Shown here: positions 58,201 to 61,029 of the stretch, one piece after another
Layout: every line of letters begins with the position of its first letter
Position numbering within the stretch: the first letter of the stretch is position 1
Assembly: GCA_964020085.1 (NCBI GenBank)
Contig: OZ026600.1
Coordinates: forward strand, 29,816,343 to 29,880,342
DNA: 64,000 bases
Source: Micromussa lordhowensis
Lineage: Eukaryota > Cnidaria > Anthozoa > Scleractinia > Lobophylliidae
Reading direction: 5' to 3'
Notes under the pieces: model-generated
Told to the model about the DNA's origin: nothing
Seen by the model: the letters and a program-made list of their open reading frames with translations, nothing else
Databases searched by the model: none
Position numbers and translations under genes: made by a program

Positions 58201-59571
58201 CTTGTAGAATAATTAAAAAACGAAAACCGTATAACACGCTAATTTCATACATGCTGCGATCTTTTCCTTTTCATTCAAACATGAATTTAAGCTAAAGCGA
58301 TAGCAATTTCACACATCGCGATGGACGCGTCCTCGGCACAGTCTGTCAACATTCTAGAGACATTTAATGCGTACCAGTACAGAATTTATAAGTTAGAGTT
58401 CTGCTCCTACAATTATCACATCTATCGATTTTTGCGATCTGATAAAGGGGAGGTTGATGTGTATCTTTTTATGTCCAAACATAGTTTAGTTCACTATGTG
58501 CTTTTTTTTTGTCACGATCCCTTTTCACACCTCGCCATCGATGCGTCATTATGCATGGAGTTGATGTAATATATCAAACACGAGCGACAGTGTTTCATCG
58601 CGATATCCAAACACCGAGAAGAGAGTTGAAAATACGACGCGCAGCGGAGTATTTTTGACGAAATTCGAGGAAGAGGAGAGTTAAAATCGTCAAACTCTAT
58701 GCTAATTAAGACCGGGTATCCAAACCTCCTTCACGGTTGTGATTTTCTTTGTTTTAATTTGATGAATCATTAATGAGTTTGAGAAGCATACAAGGACAGA
58801 TTTTAAGTTACGCAACACAATTTGACACTACTTTCAGAAATAAAGGTCTTGGAACGCGCAGATAGATAAATCACTGCGTAAAATATGTCACTATCAACAG
58901 AATGTGCCGCAGCATTACTATCTTTTAGATACTCTAGTTTAAGACAATTTTGTCCCGTAGTTATGCGAAACCATATACGTCTAAAACGGAAATAAAAAAT
59001 GGTCTATATTAAGAATGGGAATGATAAATGAGGAAAGTAATAGGCAAAGTGAAAGTAAAAAACGATTCCTTCGAGCCGGATTCGAACCAGCGACCTAAGG
59101 ATATTAATTCATCTTCTACACTCCTCCGCTCTACTAACTGAGCTATTGAAGGAACGTATATTAACACTATAAACAATTCAAATGTCATTTGGTAAAGAAC
59201 ACTTTTAAGAAGACCATTTTTGTATTCCTAAACAATGAGAAATTTTTGCAGAAGATAATGACTCATTTTACTAAGAAATTTCATTGTTTAGGAACACCAA
59301 CTTTTGCCTCGTCGAAGTCATGTACACATGTTCTATTTTTGAACATTAATAAAATGTAGTATTCACGTTGGAAAGGTTGTACGGTTCTATAAAGATAGTA
59401 TATTGATGTCCATTTCTTTTTTTGTTTTTTTTTTTTTCTGTGAAACAGACATCGATGAATGTCAGACTGATGATCACGAGTGTCACTCAAACGCGGACTG
59501 CCTCAATTCTATTGGCTCCTACACTTGTCAGTGTAAACCAGGATTTACCGGAAGTGGCTTCAGCTGTGAAT
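22295..59571 (+). CDS. Second nidogen-like gene, internal part (three EGF exons, 36-kb intron)
   Basis: Three EGF exons in frame with each other, all phase 1. 22295-22417 is [10 protein letters not shown], calcium-binding type. 23044-23160 is [15 protein letters not shown]. 59449-59571 is [10 protein letters not shown], ending in GFTGSGFSC. This alternation is the same as in the gene ending at 17882, so this is probably a tandem paralogue. No start exon, signal peptide or terminal exon was found in the window: the gene is open at both ends, or decayed. The intron 23161-59448 contains the tRNA-Tyr array and two LINEs. Clean splice sites and intact cysteines argue that the exons are still under constraint. 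Confidence 0.7.
23271..23356 (-). tRNA. tRNA-Tyr (GUA), edge copy
   Basis: 86 bp. Anticodon, D arm and T arm are consensus; the 3' acceptor half is altered (one mismatch and one G-U pair). May be weakened. Confidence 0.6.
23584..23668 (-). pseudogene. tRNA-Tyr pseudogene
   Basis: 85 bp. One base is lost next to the T stem, with substitutions in the D stem (GACCT for GAGCT) and anticodon stem side. Confidence 0.7.
23870..23955 (-). pseudogene. tRNA-Tyr pseudogene, edge copy
   Basis: 86 bp. T loop reads TTCGTAC-like on the plus complement (GATTCGTACC), and there are further changes in D stem and acceptor. Closely related to the copy at 55082. Confidence 0.65.
24321..24389 (-). pseudogene. tRNA-Tyr pseudogene lacking its 3' end
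   Basis: The 5' three-quarters are recognisable, but the 3' acceptor strand and part of the T arm are replaced by spacer sequence. Confidence 0.75.
24609..24694 (-). tRNA. tRNA-Tyr (GUA)
   Basis: Mature sequence equals the array consensus; one intron base differs. Confidence 0.95.
25112..25197 (-). tRNA. tRNA-Tyr (GUA)
   Basis: Full consensus including intron. The preceding unit (junction ~24915) has no tRNA. Confidence 0.95.
25413..25498 (-). tRNA. tRNA-Tyr (GUA), anticodon-stem variant
   Basis: G-to-C change breaks one anticodon-stem pair (plus strand CAGTGCTCC); intron variant. Confidence 0.75.
25719..25804 (-). tRNA. tRNA-Tyr (GUA), anticodon-stem variant
   Basis: Same broken anticodon-stem pair as the copy at 25413; otherwise consensus. 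Confidence 0.75.
26023..26108 (-). tRNA. tRNA-Tyr (GUA), variable-loop variant
   Basis: Single change (plus GACCCAAGG) at the anticodon-stem/variable-loop border. Confidence 0.85.
26526..26611 (-). tRNA. tRNA-Tyr (GUA)
   Basis: Full consensus. Preceded by a tRNA-less unit (junction ~26330). Confidence 0.95.
26827..26912 (-). pseudogene. tRNA-Tyr, probably inactive
   Basis: Three damaged regions: variable loop (GACTTGAGG), anticodon stem (CAGTGCTCC) and D loop (CCACATGAGC), the last within the A box. Confidence 0.65.
27131..27216 (-). tRNA. tRNA-Tyr (GUA), acceptor variant
   Basis: Acceptor stem changed on the 3' side (CCGTCGAG), plus position 7 A to G. Confidence 0.65.
27439..27524 (-). 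tRNA. tRNA-Tyr (GUA)
   Basis: Full consensus; last gene before block B1. Confidence 0.95.
27744..27829 (-). tRNA. tRNA-Tyr (GUA), D-arm variant
   Basis: One D-arm change (plus CGCTTTACC), shared with its B2 counterpart at 43541. Confidence 0.8.
28049..28134 (-). pseudogene. tRNA-Tyr, B-box damaged
   Basis: T loop reads TTCTAAT (G57 to T), plus acceptor and position 7 changes. Counterpart at 43846. Confidence 0.65.
28357..28442 (-). pseudogene. tRNA-Tyr with A58 to T and G19 to T
   Basis: T loop TTCGTAT loses the near-invariant A58, and the D loop loses a conserved G (CTAACAACTG). Counterpart at 44462. Confidence 0.65.
28665..28750 (-). tRNA. tRNA-Tyr (GUA)
   Basis: Full consensus; counterpart 44770. 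Confidence 0.95.
29169..29254 (-). tRNA. tRNA-Tyr (GUA)
   Basis: Full consensus; counterpart 45274. Preceded by a tRNA-less unit (~28971). Confidence 0.95.
29672..29757 (-). tRNA. tRNA-Tyr (GUA), T-stem variant
   Basis: One T-stem change (plus GAGGCGG); counterpart 45777. Preceded by a tRNA-less unit (~29476). Confidence 0.75.
29973..30058 (-). tRNA. tRNA-Tyr (GUA), T-stem and position 7 variant
   Basis: The last T-stem pair is lost (GAAACAGCG) and position 7 is G. The B2 counterpart (46078) has only the second change. Confidence 0.65.
30280..30365 (-). tRNA. tRNA-Tyr (GUA), multiple variants
   Basis: Changes on both acceptor sides and in the variable loop (GACGTAAGG). Boxes A and B intact; counterpart 46385. 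Confidence 0.6.
30587..30672 (-). pseudogene. tRNA-Tyr with A58 to T and G19 to T
   Basis: Same two losses as at 28357, plus a T-stem change (GAGCGGGATACG); counterpart 46692. Confidence 0.65.
30895..30966 (-). pseudogene. tRNA-Tyr pseudogene, T arm deleted
   Basis: 72 bp: 14 bases covering the T loop and inner T stem are missing (GCCGGATTAAGG junction). The identical deletion occurs at 47000. Confidence 0.85.
31185..31270 (-). tRNA. tRNA-Tyr (GUA), acceptor G-U variant
   Basis: One acceptor C to T on the 3' strand, giving a G-U pair. The B2 counterpart (47290) is consensus. Confidence 0.85.
31489..31574 (-). tRNA. tRNA-Tyr (GUA), variable-loop variant
   Basis: Single change (plus CAGCCACC) next to the T stem; counterpart 47594. 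Confidence 0.8.
32005..32090 (-). tRNA. tRNA-Tyr (GUA), A14 lost
   Basis: Conserved A14 changed (plus CAACGGAG), which disrupts the 8-14 contact; counterpart 48110. Preceded by a tRNA-less unit (~31786). Confidence 0.6.
32310..32395 (-). pseudogene. tRNA-Tyr with A58 to T
   Basis: T loop TTCGTAT plus the CAGCCACC variant; counterpart 48415. Confidence 0.6.
32615..32700 (-). tRNA. tRNA-Tyr (GUA)
   Basis: Full consensus. This unit has no counterpart in block B2. Confidence 0.95.
32920..33005 (-). tRNA. tRNA-Tyr (GUA), acceptor variant
   Basis: Acceptor C5 to T (plus ATCAAAGG) and first intron base changed; counterpart 48720. Confidence 0.75.
33226..33311 (-). tRNA. tRNA-Tyr (GUA), A14 lost
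   Basis: A14 changed (CAACAGAG). The B2 counterpart at 49026 is consensus. Confidence 0.6.
33742..33827 (-). tRNA. tRNA-Tyr (GUA), anticodon-stem variant
   Basis: One anticodon-stem change (CCTAGGGAT) and one intron change; counterpart 49542. Preceded by a tRNA-less unit (~33525). Confidence 0.75.
34046..34131 (-). tRNA. tRNA-Tyr (GUA)
   Basis: Consensus mature sequence; one intron base differs. Confidence 0.95.
34351..34436 (-). pseudogene. tRNA-Tyr with A58 to T
   Basis: A58 lost, acceptor change (CCTTTGAG) and the CAGCCACC variant; counterpart 50151. Confidence 0.6.
34656..34741 (-). tRNA. tRNA-Tyr (GUA), acceptor variant
   Basis: Acceptor C5 to T and first intron base changed; counterpart 50456. 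Confidence 0.75.
34962..35047 (-). tRNA. tRNA-Tyr (GUA), variable-loop variant
   Basis: Single change GACCCAAGG. Confidence 0.85.
35267..35352 (-). tRNA. tRNA-Tyr (GUA), acceptor variant
   Basis: Same variant as 34656. This and the next unit are an extra two-unit duplication relative to B2. Confidence 0.75.
35573..35658 (-). tRNA. tRNA-Tyr (GUA)
   Basis: Full consensus. Confidence 0.95.
36089..36174 (-). tRNA. tRNA-Tyr (GUA)
   Basis: Full consensus; counterpart 51278. Preceded by a tRNA-less unit (~35870). Confidence 0.95.
36393..36478 (-). tRNA. tRNA-Tyr (GUA)
   Basis: Consensus mature sequence; intron variant; counterpart 51582. Confidence 0.95.
36697..36782 (-). pseudogene. tRNA-Tyr with A58 to T
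   Basis: A58 lost plus CAGCCACC; counterpart 51887. Confidence 0.6.
37004..37089 (-). tRNA. tRNA-Tyr (GUA), next to the LINE
   Basis: Consensus mature sequence. Its 5' end is 6 bp from the 3' end of the full-length LINE, so its upstream region is now LINE sequence. Confidence 0.95.
37398..40919 (-). CDS. LINE ORF2: AP endonuclease and reverse transcriptase
   Basis: 1173 residues, uninterrupted. The endonuclease occupies ~1-235: TINVNG (N11), CLQEVH (E38), CGDFNS (D139, N141), SRIDLIG (D203) and FSDHSIV (D227, H228). The reverse transcriptase spans about 440-760: [39 protein letters not shown] (catalytic Asp 599), [15 protein letters not shown] and SLYADDT (catalytic Asp pair ~697-699). LGVFIGFG and a C-terminal zinc knuckle ([17 protein letters not shown]) follow. 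These enzymes nick target DNA and copy the LINE RNA onto it. All key residues are present. ATG at 40919 lies two bases after the ORF1 stop. Many apparent ORFs in other frames of this region are shadows. Confidence 0.95.
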   Translation of the reverse strand: MAVTIATINVNGLRDCNKRMGFLHWLSHLSLDIVCLQEVHVLTSAEGSSWFDSFGYRSFVSPGSNHARGTVILFRPTFSLSGSFCDTEGRFVLCDFTFRGKFFRVASLYAPNVNPDRDNFFSFVLAKIDPSVHTFLCGDFNSVFDRTLDRWGSCPFDYSRESSALLSGLFRDCCVLDAWRLCHPTAKSFTWSKPDGSIKSRIDLIGVPFAWAPFISSCLICPCPFSDHSIVSLSLPIPEVIPRGPGRWKLNTSLLADSLFCAEVRNFWKSWQRRKGFFSSLSKWWDIGKRKIKRIAIHFGSIKKRDRETSRSLLTALVTHLKKRIDDGLMSCFDVYQSTLLKLAELEQAEALSAKVRSRVRWAEEGETSSSFFFRLEKKNGSTGWISAIRADDDVIAVDKDGISAAWLSFYSALFTAEPTDSVVQAEMLNMLRSFLPSSEVSQCEGVFSSQEVFTALQGMAKNKSPGSDGLPVEFYWAFWDVLGEDLVSVLNASYKTGCLPSSLRKGLISLSFKKGDRLDRKNWRPITLLNADYKLCARSLAGRLLRVIHHVVDVNQTCGVPGRFIGENVSLLRDLVSYTSESNIPAAILSLDQEKAFDRVDWAFMFHTLQHMGFGPSFIRWVRLLYSNVRSSVLFNGYSTPVFFPSRGVRQGCPLSPLLYILTMEVLAVNLRGHPHICGIFLPGVPSPLPVVSLYADDTSAIVNSDSGIKAVFEVYSRFEKASGSKLNLEKCKGLWLGAWRARPDSPVNIDWSELMIKVLGVFIGFGDLDSANWRPRIDSVTKCLASWSIRSLSFSGRALVANALALSRIWYVASLVHMPHWVLRELNTLLFNFFWAGKKDKVSRKVVVQPRDCGGFAVVAIDLKVQALLIQWVKRFAASPSAWVSLLTYWCFDRFGVDPVTLLSTPFNFALRRLPPFYAAVLRAWCAIGGSVAPSGTPSISGLSGVRVLVSAVTCKSTYTRLLDLSHVVPHCVGKFRPVFGDLYWSSTWTQLFLMPLDRKAIDLAWKVSHGALLTMDRLLSFGYSLPAACFCGFHLESAEHLFFHCPLAKSGIDWIQSLLFCAAPLSPPIVLRHVLFGFSPDELLVVPRVFVYLLHSLKFLVWSQRNDCRFRSSRPGAVALLAALKARLRFYLPLFFKRFVSSRRKRYFLRQWGASGVVCSIGRGELVFHL
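40922..42136 (-). CDS. LINE ORF1 protein (zinc-knuckle nucleic-acid binding)
   Basis: 404 residues from ATG. The N-terminal ~150 residues contain an RRM-like pattern with hydrophobic strands ([22 protein letters not shown]). Two CCHC knuckles follow at about residues 162-200: [14 protein letters not shown] and [14 protein letters not shown]. The C-terminal half is acidic and low in complexity, with repeated QNEV/EVQN words, and ends in an Arg/Ser-rich patch (RRRRI, RSRSRS). ORF1 proteins bind the LINE RNA and form the retrotransposition particle. The stop codon TAA is followed by TT and the ORF2 ATG (TAATTATG), so ORF2 translation may depend on termination and restart. The assignment rests on the knuckles and position; the RRM suggestion is tentative. 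Confidence 0.85.
   Translation of the reverse strand: MWEKTVTLLPGNRLRSKPRREVIIDIISAFEPCHVDSVQFGYDNIRVAFETPQGRTEALKKPSIEVCKEKIKIDGGGSPILTVVLFDYPFEGPMDPVIEALGVFGDFKSFRFQKHPYEDMDIYTGSRLVRMTLHEEVDELPRYITISGYHCRLWHRGQTIRCNICNEGGHKAASCPYKGKCLRCKGEGHIARNCPIRDRAFVDAQDPPVGDPPGEDPVHDVQNEAQSEVQNVIVVQNEVQNEAEKGAQKEVQNCDPGAELSPASISDSVLLDADPQDSVVTGDSLDIRDNELSEPSQLSQSILSGLGAADDSDSIPDSLADVDMGTVNPRKRSLSEGSSSGSAPSDGAGAVSYASVVKVQISPPPSQRRRRITPAVNIERSRSRSVSRAIVLDSDDSLVSSNNV
42137..43350 (-). promoter_or_regulatory. LINE 5' UTR
   Basis: Non-coding 1.2 kb upstream of ORF1. The ORF1-proximal part is a tandem repeat (42160-42510). The distal part (~42600-43350) is A-rich on the plus strand and has no long convincing ORF. 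It is the expected place for an internal promoter, but no specific element was recognised. Confidence 0.6.
42160..42510. repeat. 16-bp tandem repeats in the LINE 5' UTR
   Basis: About twenty imperfect units of TTTAAATATTTCTTTC, period 16 with occasional 15-base units. It ends close to the ORF1 start. Confidence 0.9.
43541..43626 (-). tRNA. tRNA-Tyr (GUA), D-arm variant
   Basis: Same CGCTTTACC variant as 27744. Confidence 0.8.
43846..43931 (-). pseudogene. tRNA-Tyr, B-box damaged
   Basis: G57 to T, as at 28049. Confidence 0.65.
44154..44239 (-). pseudogene. tRNA-Tyr, B-box damaged, extra unit
   Basis: Combines the 3' half of the 28049-type copy with the ATCAAAGG acceptor of the 30280-type copy, plus a D-stem change (CTAAGC). 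It looks like a recombinant unit with no B1 counterpart. Confidence 0.65.
44462..44547 (-). pseudogene. tRNA-Tyr with A58 to T and G19 to T
   Basis: As 28357, with an extra T-stem change (GCCGAATACG). Confidence 0.65.
44770..44855 (-). tRNA. tRNA-Tyr (GUA)
   Basis: Full consensus. Confidence 0.95.
45274..45359 (-). tRNA. tRNA-Tyr (GUA)
   Basis: Full consensus. Preceded by a tRNA-less unit (~45076). Confidence 0.95.
45777..45862 (-). tRNA. tRNA-Tyr (GUA), T-stem variant
   Basis: As 29672. Preceded by a tRNA-less unit (~45580). Confidence 0.75.
46078..46163 (-). tRNA. tRNA-Tyr (GUA), position 7 variant
   Basis: Only A7 to G; the T stem is intact, unlike the B1 counterpart. Confidence 0.8.
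46385..46470 (-). tRNA. tRNA-Tyr (GUA), multiple variants
   Basis: As 30280. Confidence 0.6.
46692..46777 (-). pseudogene. tRNA-Tyr with A58 to T and G19 to T
   Basis: As 30587. Confidence 0.65.
47000..47071 (-). pseudogene. tRNA-Tyr pseudogene, T arm deleted
   Basis: Same 14-base deletion as 30895. Confidence 0.85.
47290..47375 (-). tRNA. tRNA-Tyr (GUA)
   Basis: Full consensus. Confidence 0.95.
47594..47679 (-). tRNA. tRNA-Tyr (GUA), variable-loop variant
   Basis: As 31489. Confidence 0.8.
48110..48195 (-). tRNA. tRNA-Tyr (GUA), A14 lost
   Basis: As 32005. Preceded by a tRNA-less unit (~47890). Confidence 0.6.
48415..48500 (-). pseudogene. tRNA-Tyr with A58 to T
   Basis: As 32310. Confidence 0.6.
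48720..48805 (-). tRNA. tRNA-Tyr (GUA), acceptor variant
   Basis: As 32920. Confidence 0.75.
49026..49111 (-). tRNA. tRNA-Tyr (GUA)
   Basis: Full consensus (A14 present, unlike 33226). Confidence 0.95.
49542..49627 (-). tRNA. tRNA-Tyr (GUA), anticodon-stem variant
   Basis: As 33742. Preceded by a tRNA-less unit (~49321). Confidence 0.75.
49846..49931 (-). tRNA. tRNA-Tyr (GUA), variable-loop variant
   Basis: One change (GACATAAGG) not present in its B1 counterpart 34046. Confidence 0.8.
50151..50236 (-). pseudogene. tRNA-Tyr with A58 to T
   Basis: As 34351. Confidence 0.6.
50456..50541 (-). tRNA. tRNA-Tyr (GUA), acceptor variant
   Basis: As 34656. Confidence 0.75.
50762..50847 (-). tRNA. 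tRNA-Tyr (GUA)
   Basis: Full consensus. Confidence 0.95.
51278..51363 (-). tRNA. tRNA-Tyr (GUA)
   Basis: Full consensus. Preceded by a tRNA-less unit (~51060). Confidence 0.95.
51582..51667 (-). tRNA. tRNA-Tyr (GUA)
   Basis: Consensus mature sequence; intron variant. Confidence 0.95.
51887..51972 (-). pseudogene. tRNA-Tyr with A58 to T
   Basis: As 36697. Confidence 0.6.
52194..52279 (-). tRNA. tRNA-Tyr (GUA)
   Basis: Consensus mature sequence; intron variant. B2 counterpart of the gene beside the LINE, with its natural upstream region. Confidence 0.95.
52490..52575 (-). pseudogene. tRNA-Tyr with A58 to T
   Basis: A58 lost and an acceptor G-U change (CCTTCAAG). Confidence 0.6.
52798..52883 (-). 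pseudogene. tRNA-Tyr with A58 to T
   Basis: Same variant as 52490; the two units are adjacent duplicates. Confidence 0.6.
53101..53186 (-). tRNA. tRNA-Tyr-like with anticodon AUA
   Basis: Plus strand CTATAGTCC gives anticodon ATA instead of GTA. There are also changes in intron, T loop (GGTTTCGAACC) and the first acceptor base. Possibly a pseudogene. Confidence 0.5.
53404..53489 (-). tRNA. tRNA-Tyr (GUA), T-stem variant
   Basis: The last T-stem pair is changed (GAAGCAGCG); intron-border variant. Confidence 0.7.
53708..53793 (-). tRNA. tRNA-Tyr (GUA)
   Basis: Consensus mature sequence; intron variant. Confidence 0.95.
53988..54073 (-). tRNA. tRNA-Tyr (GUA), D-stem variant
   Basis: Changes in acceptor (CCTTTGAG), T-stem flank (CCAACGACC) and D stem (TGATCTATC). 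Weakened. Confidence 0.55.
54292..54377 (-). tRNA. tRNA-Tyr (GUA), acceptor variant
   Basis: One 3' acceptor change (TTCTTCGAG); otherwise consensus. Confidence 0.75.
54790..54875 (-). pseudogene. tRNA-Tyr pseudogene
   Basis: Acceptor ends CCATCGAG and CGAAAT no longer pair, and the anticodon stem is altered (CAGGCCTTCGC). Confidence 0.75.
55082..55167 (-). pseudogene. tRNA-Tyr pseudogene, right edge copy
   Basis: The 3' acceptor and T stem are altered (CCTTTCTGCGGG). Downstream bases (GAACACGTTAT) match those after the left edge copy at 23870. Confidence 0.7.
55209..57307 (+). mobile_element. 5'-truncated sister LINE of the 37096-43350 element
   Basis: Plus strand. It begins inside the reverse transcriptase domain and runs to the same 3' UTR end (CTACTCCGCCAAAATA) with an A tail of about 11. 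The empty site can be read from the duplicated edge at ~23995 (GAAATTACGAGC): the left flank ends GAAATT and the right flank resumes ACGAGC. Insertion is therefore precise, with no obvious long target duplication. It lies ~40 bp upstream of the tRNA-Tyr pseudogene at 55082. Confidence 0.9.
55213..57003 (+). pseudogene. LINE ORF2 fragment: C-terminal part of the reverse transcriptase
   Basis: About 597 codons matching ORF2 of the full-length element from residue ~578 to the stop. It retains [19 protein letters not shown] and the C-terminal zinc knuckle. The frame is uninterrupted and most differences from the full copy appear silent, but endonuclease, ORF1 and promoter are absent. The upstream ATG at 55192 lies in flanking DNA and is fortuitous. 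Confidence 0.9.
57844..58353. repeat. Two-copy direct repeat, about 250 bp each
   Basis: 57844-58110 and 58113-58353 share GTAAATCTGGATGATTAAT, CTTAGCAGTCTCGCCTCC, AACACGCTAATTTCATA and GCACAGTCTGTCAACATT in the same order. Confidence 0.85.
58566..58785. repeat. Second copy of the 21981-22275 repeat
   Basis: Shares ATATATCAAACACGAGCGAC and following sequence up to ATTAATGAGTTTGAGAA with the earlier copy, but lacks the right foldback arm. Confidence 0.75.
59067..59152 (-). tRNA. Solitary tRNA-Tyr-like gene outside the array
   Basis: 86 bp with GTA anticodon and 13-nt intron. Differences: C32 to G (CTACACTCC), D-loop change (CTACTAACTG) and acceptor G-to-A (ATTGAAGG). A and B boxes are still recognisable. 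Its flank matches that of the truncated copy at 24321, so it is part of the duplicated array edge. Confidence 0.65.
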
Positions 59572-59607
59572 GTAAGTAAATAAGTAAATGGTTCCTGTAA
59601 CAAGTTC

Positions 59608-59870
59608 GCGGGGACAAGTCTCATCCTGTGGACTAGCCATTTTGGCCACAAAATCTAGTCACAGGGACCAAAATTTAGTCCCTGCGACTAATCCCATGAA
59701 TTCAAACTGGTTTGAATTTTTGGGACAAGTCCCTGCGACTTGTTCCTCAAAACGCCCCGTGTGAAATGTTCGTGCGACAAGCTCCTGCGACCAGTCCTTT
59801 GGTGTAAACTTTTCAGGGGACTAATTGCAGGGACCAGTCGCAGGGACTAGTCCCCTCGTGTGTGCCGACC
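59608..59870. mobile_element. MITE-like repeat of GGGAC/GTCCC words
   Basis: Starts GCGGGGACAAGTC and ends GACTAGTCCCCTCGTG, with many inner short inverted words such as GGACTAGTCGCAGGGACT in pieces. It lies just after the EGF exon. Confidence 0.65.
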
Positions 59871-60161
59871 TTTGCAGAAGCAGAACCTGTGAATCCACAG
59901 GTTCTATAAACATTTACCAGCAAAACGAATTTGTAACGTTCATCAAAGCATGTTCCTTTACTGTTAAAAATGTTTACCGTTTTCGGTTAACTTGGTTCAC
60001 CAACGGCATTGTTGAAACGGTCTCAAAATTTAACATCGGATTTACCAGCCACACCATAAAAATACAAACAAAAGCGAAAACTGAAATCTCTATTCTGTTG
60101 TAATTGTAAAGCAAATGCCATTTTCTGGTTTGCTTGTAAAATAAACGTGCGCTTTAAAACT

Positions 60162-60520
60162 CGTCCACACTACGCCGGAGAAATTTGAAACGGAGGTTTC
60201 ACTCTGAAAACGCATCAAATGTTTTCCGTCCACACTACACCAGAGGAATTTAAAATTGCAACAGTCACGGATTGTTCGAATTTGTGTTCGAGAAAAAGCG
60301 AAAGCAGATGATCATCGTGACGCCATTGTTTTTTAAAAGCTCAGTTTTCAAAATGTTTTCGGTTCACGCGAAAACGAAAAGCTGTCGTTTTCAATTTCCC
60401 CCAAATTGAAGAGCGTTTTCGAAAAGCTCCGTCTTCGTCACGGATTAGTGTGGAAGGTAGGGCTAACCATAGAAATTAAATAAAGCTGCGTTTTCAAATC
60501 CCTCCGGCGTAGTGTGGACG
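60162..60520. mobile_element. 359-bp MITE with exact 19-bp inverted ends
   Basis: CGTCCACACTACGCCGGAG opens it and the exact complement closes it. An inner copy of CGTCCACACTACACCAGAG occurs at ~60229 and a partial one at ~60450, so the element may be composite. No coding potential. Confidence 0.85.
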
Positions 60521-61025
60521 CTGCGTTAAGCTGGCCAGATAACAATAATTGCCCTGCTGACAACGTCTAGAATGTGGGAATCACAGACAGAGACCACCAC
60601 AAGGCGCGGTTTTTTTTTGCCAGGGCCTTGTCTGAAGACTAGAAGTCAGCCGTGGATTGGTCTCATTTCTGATTGCTACACATTGAGCTTAGACTAAAAA
60701 TCACTCTTTTTTATATAAGAATATATTTTATAAGAATTTCGAAGTTGAAATGTTTGAAATAGGAATCCCGAGGCTGCGATTTTGAAAAAGAATATAATTT
60801 TTTGGTGTGTTGAAATTTTGTAAATACATTACAATCACATTATTATAGGAAATTCTTCTTTTCTCTAAAAAGTGAAATGGGCCAAGAAACAACAAAGACA
60901 TCGTTAGCCCTTTGTTCGATAGTAAATAAGATTTCTGTTGCTTTCTAACGTCTTTGGTATCAGAAGCAAAAGATGAGGTCAATGAGCGGCGAGGGGGGTA
61001 AGAATCATTTTAGCTTTTGAAATGA
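60521..61025. other. Non-coding stretch, no gene seen
   Basis: AT-rich sequence between the MITE and the LINE 3' end. No EGF or other exon recognised. Confidence 0.4.
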
Positions 61026-61029
61026 GTTT

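Larger units (their letters stand above)
57308..58955. other. Duplicated array flank plus inserted non-coding DNA
   Basis: 57308-57495 matches ~24003-24215 (words GATCCAA, TCAATT, GTCGTAAG and CACAATATTGGTTTGATTTT in order). The match resumes near 58955 (GTAGTTATGCGAAACCATATACG, compare ~24215-24240). The ~1.45 kb between is extra sequence containing a two-copy repeat and a MITE relative. No gene recognised. Confidence 0.6.

Noticed and set aside
58321..58569. An 82-residue ORF starting MDASSAQSV
   Set aside because: It begins inside a two-copy direct repeat whose other copy is not open, and it resembles nothing I know.
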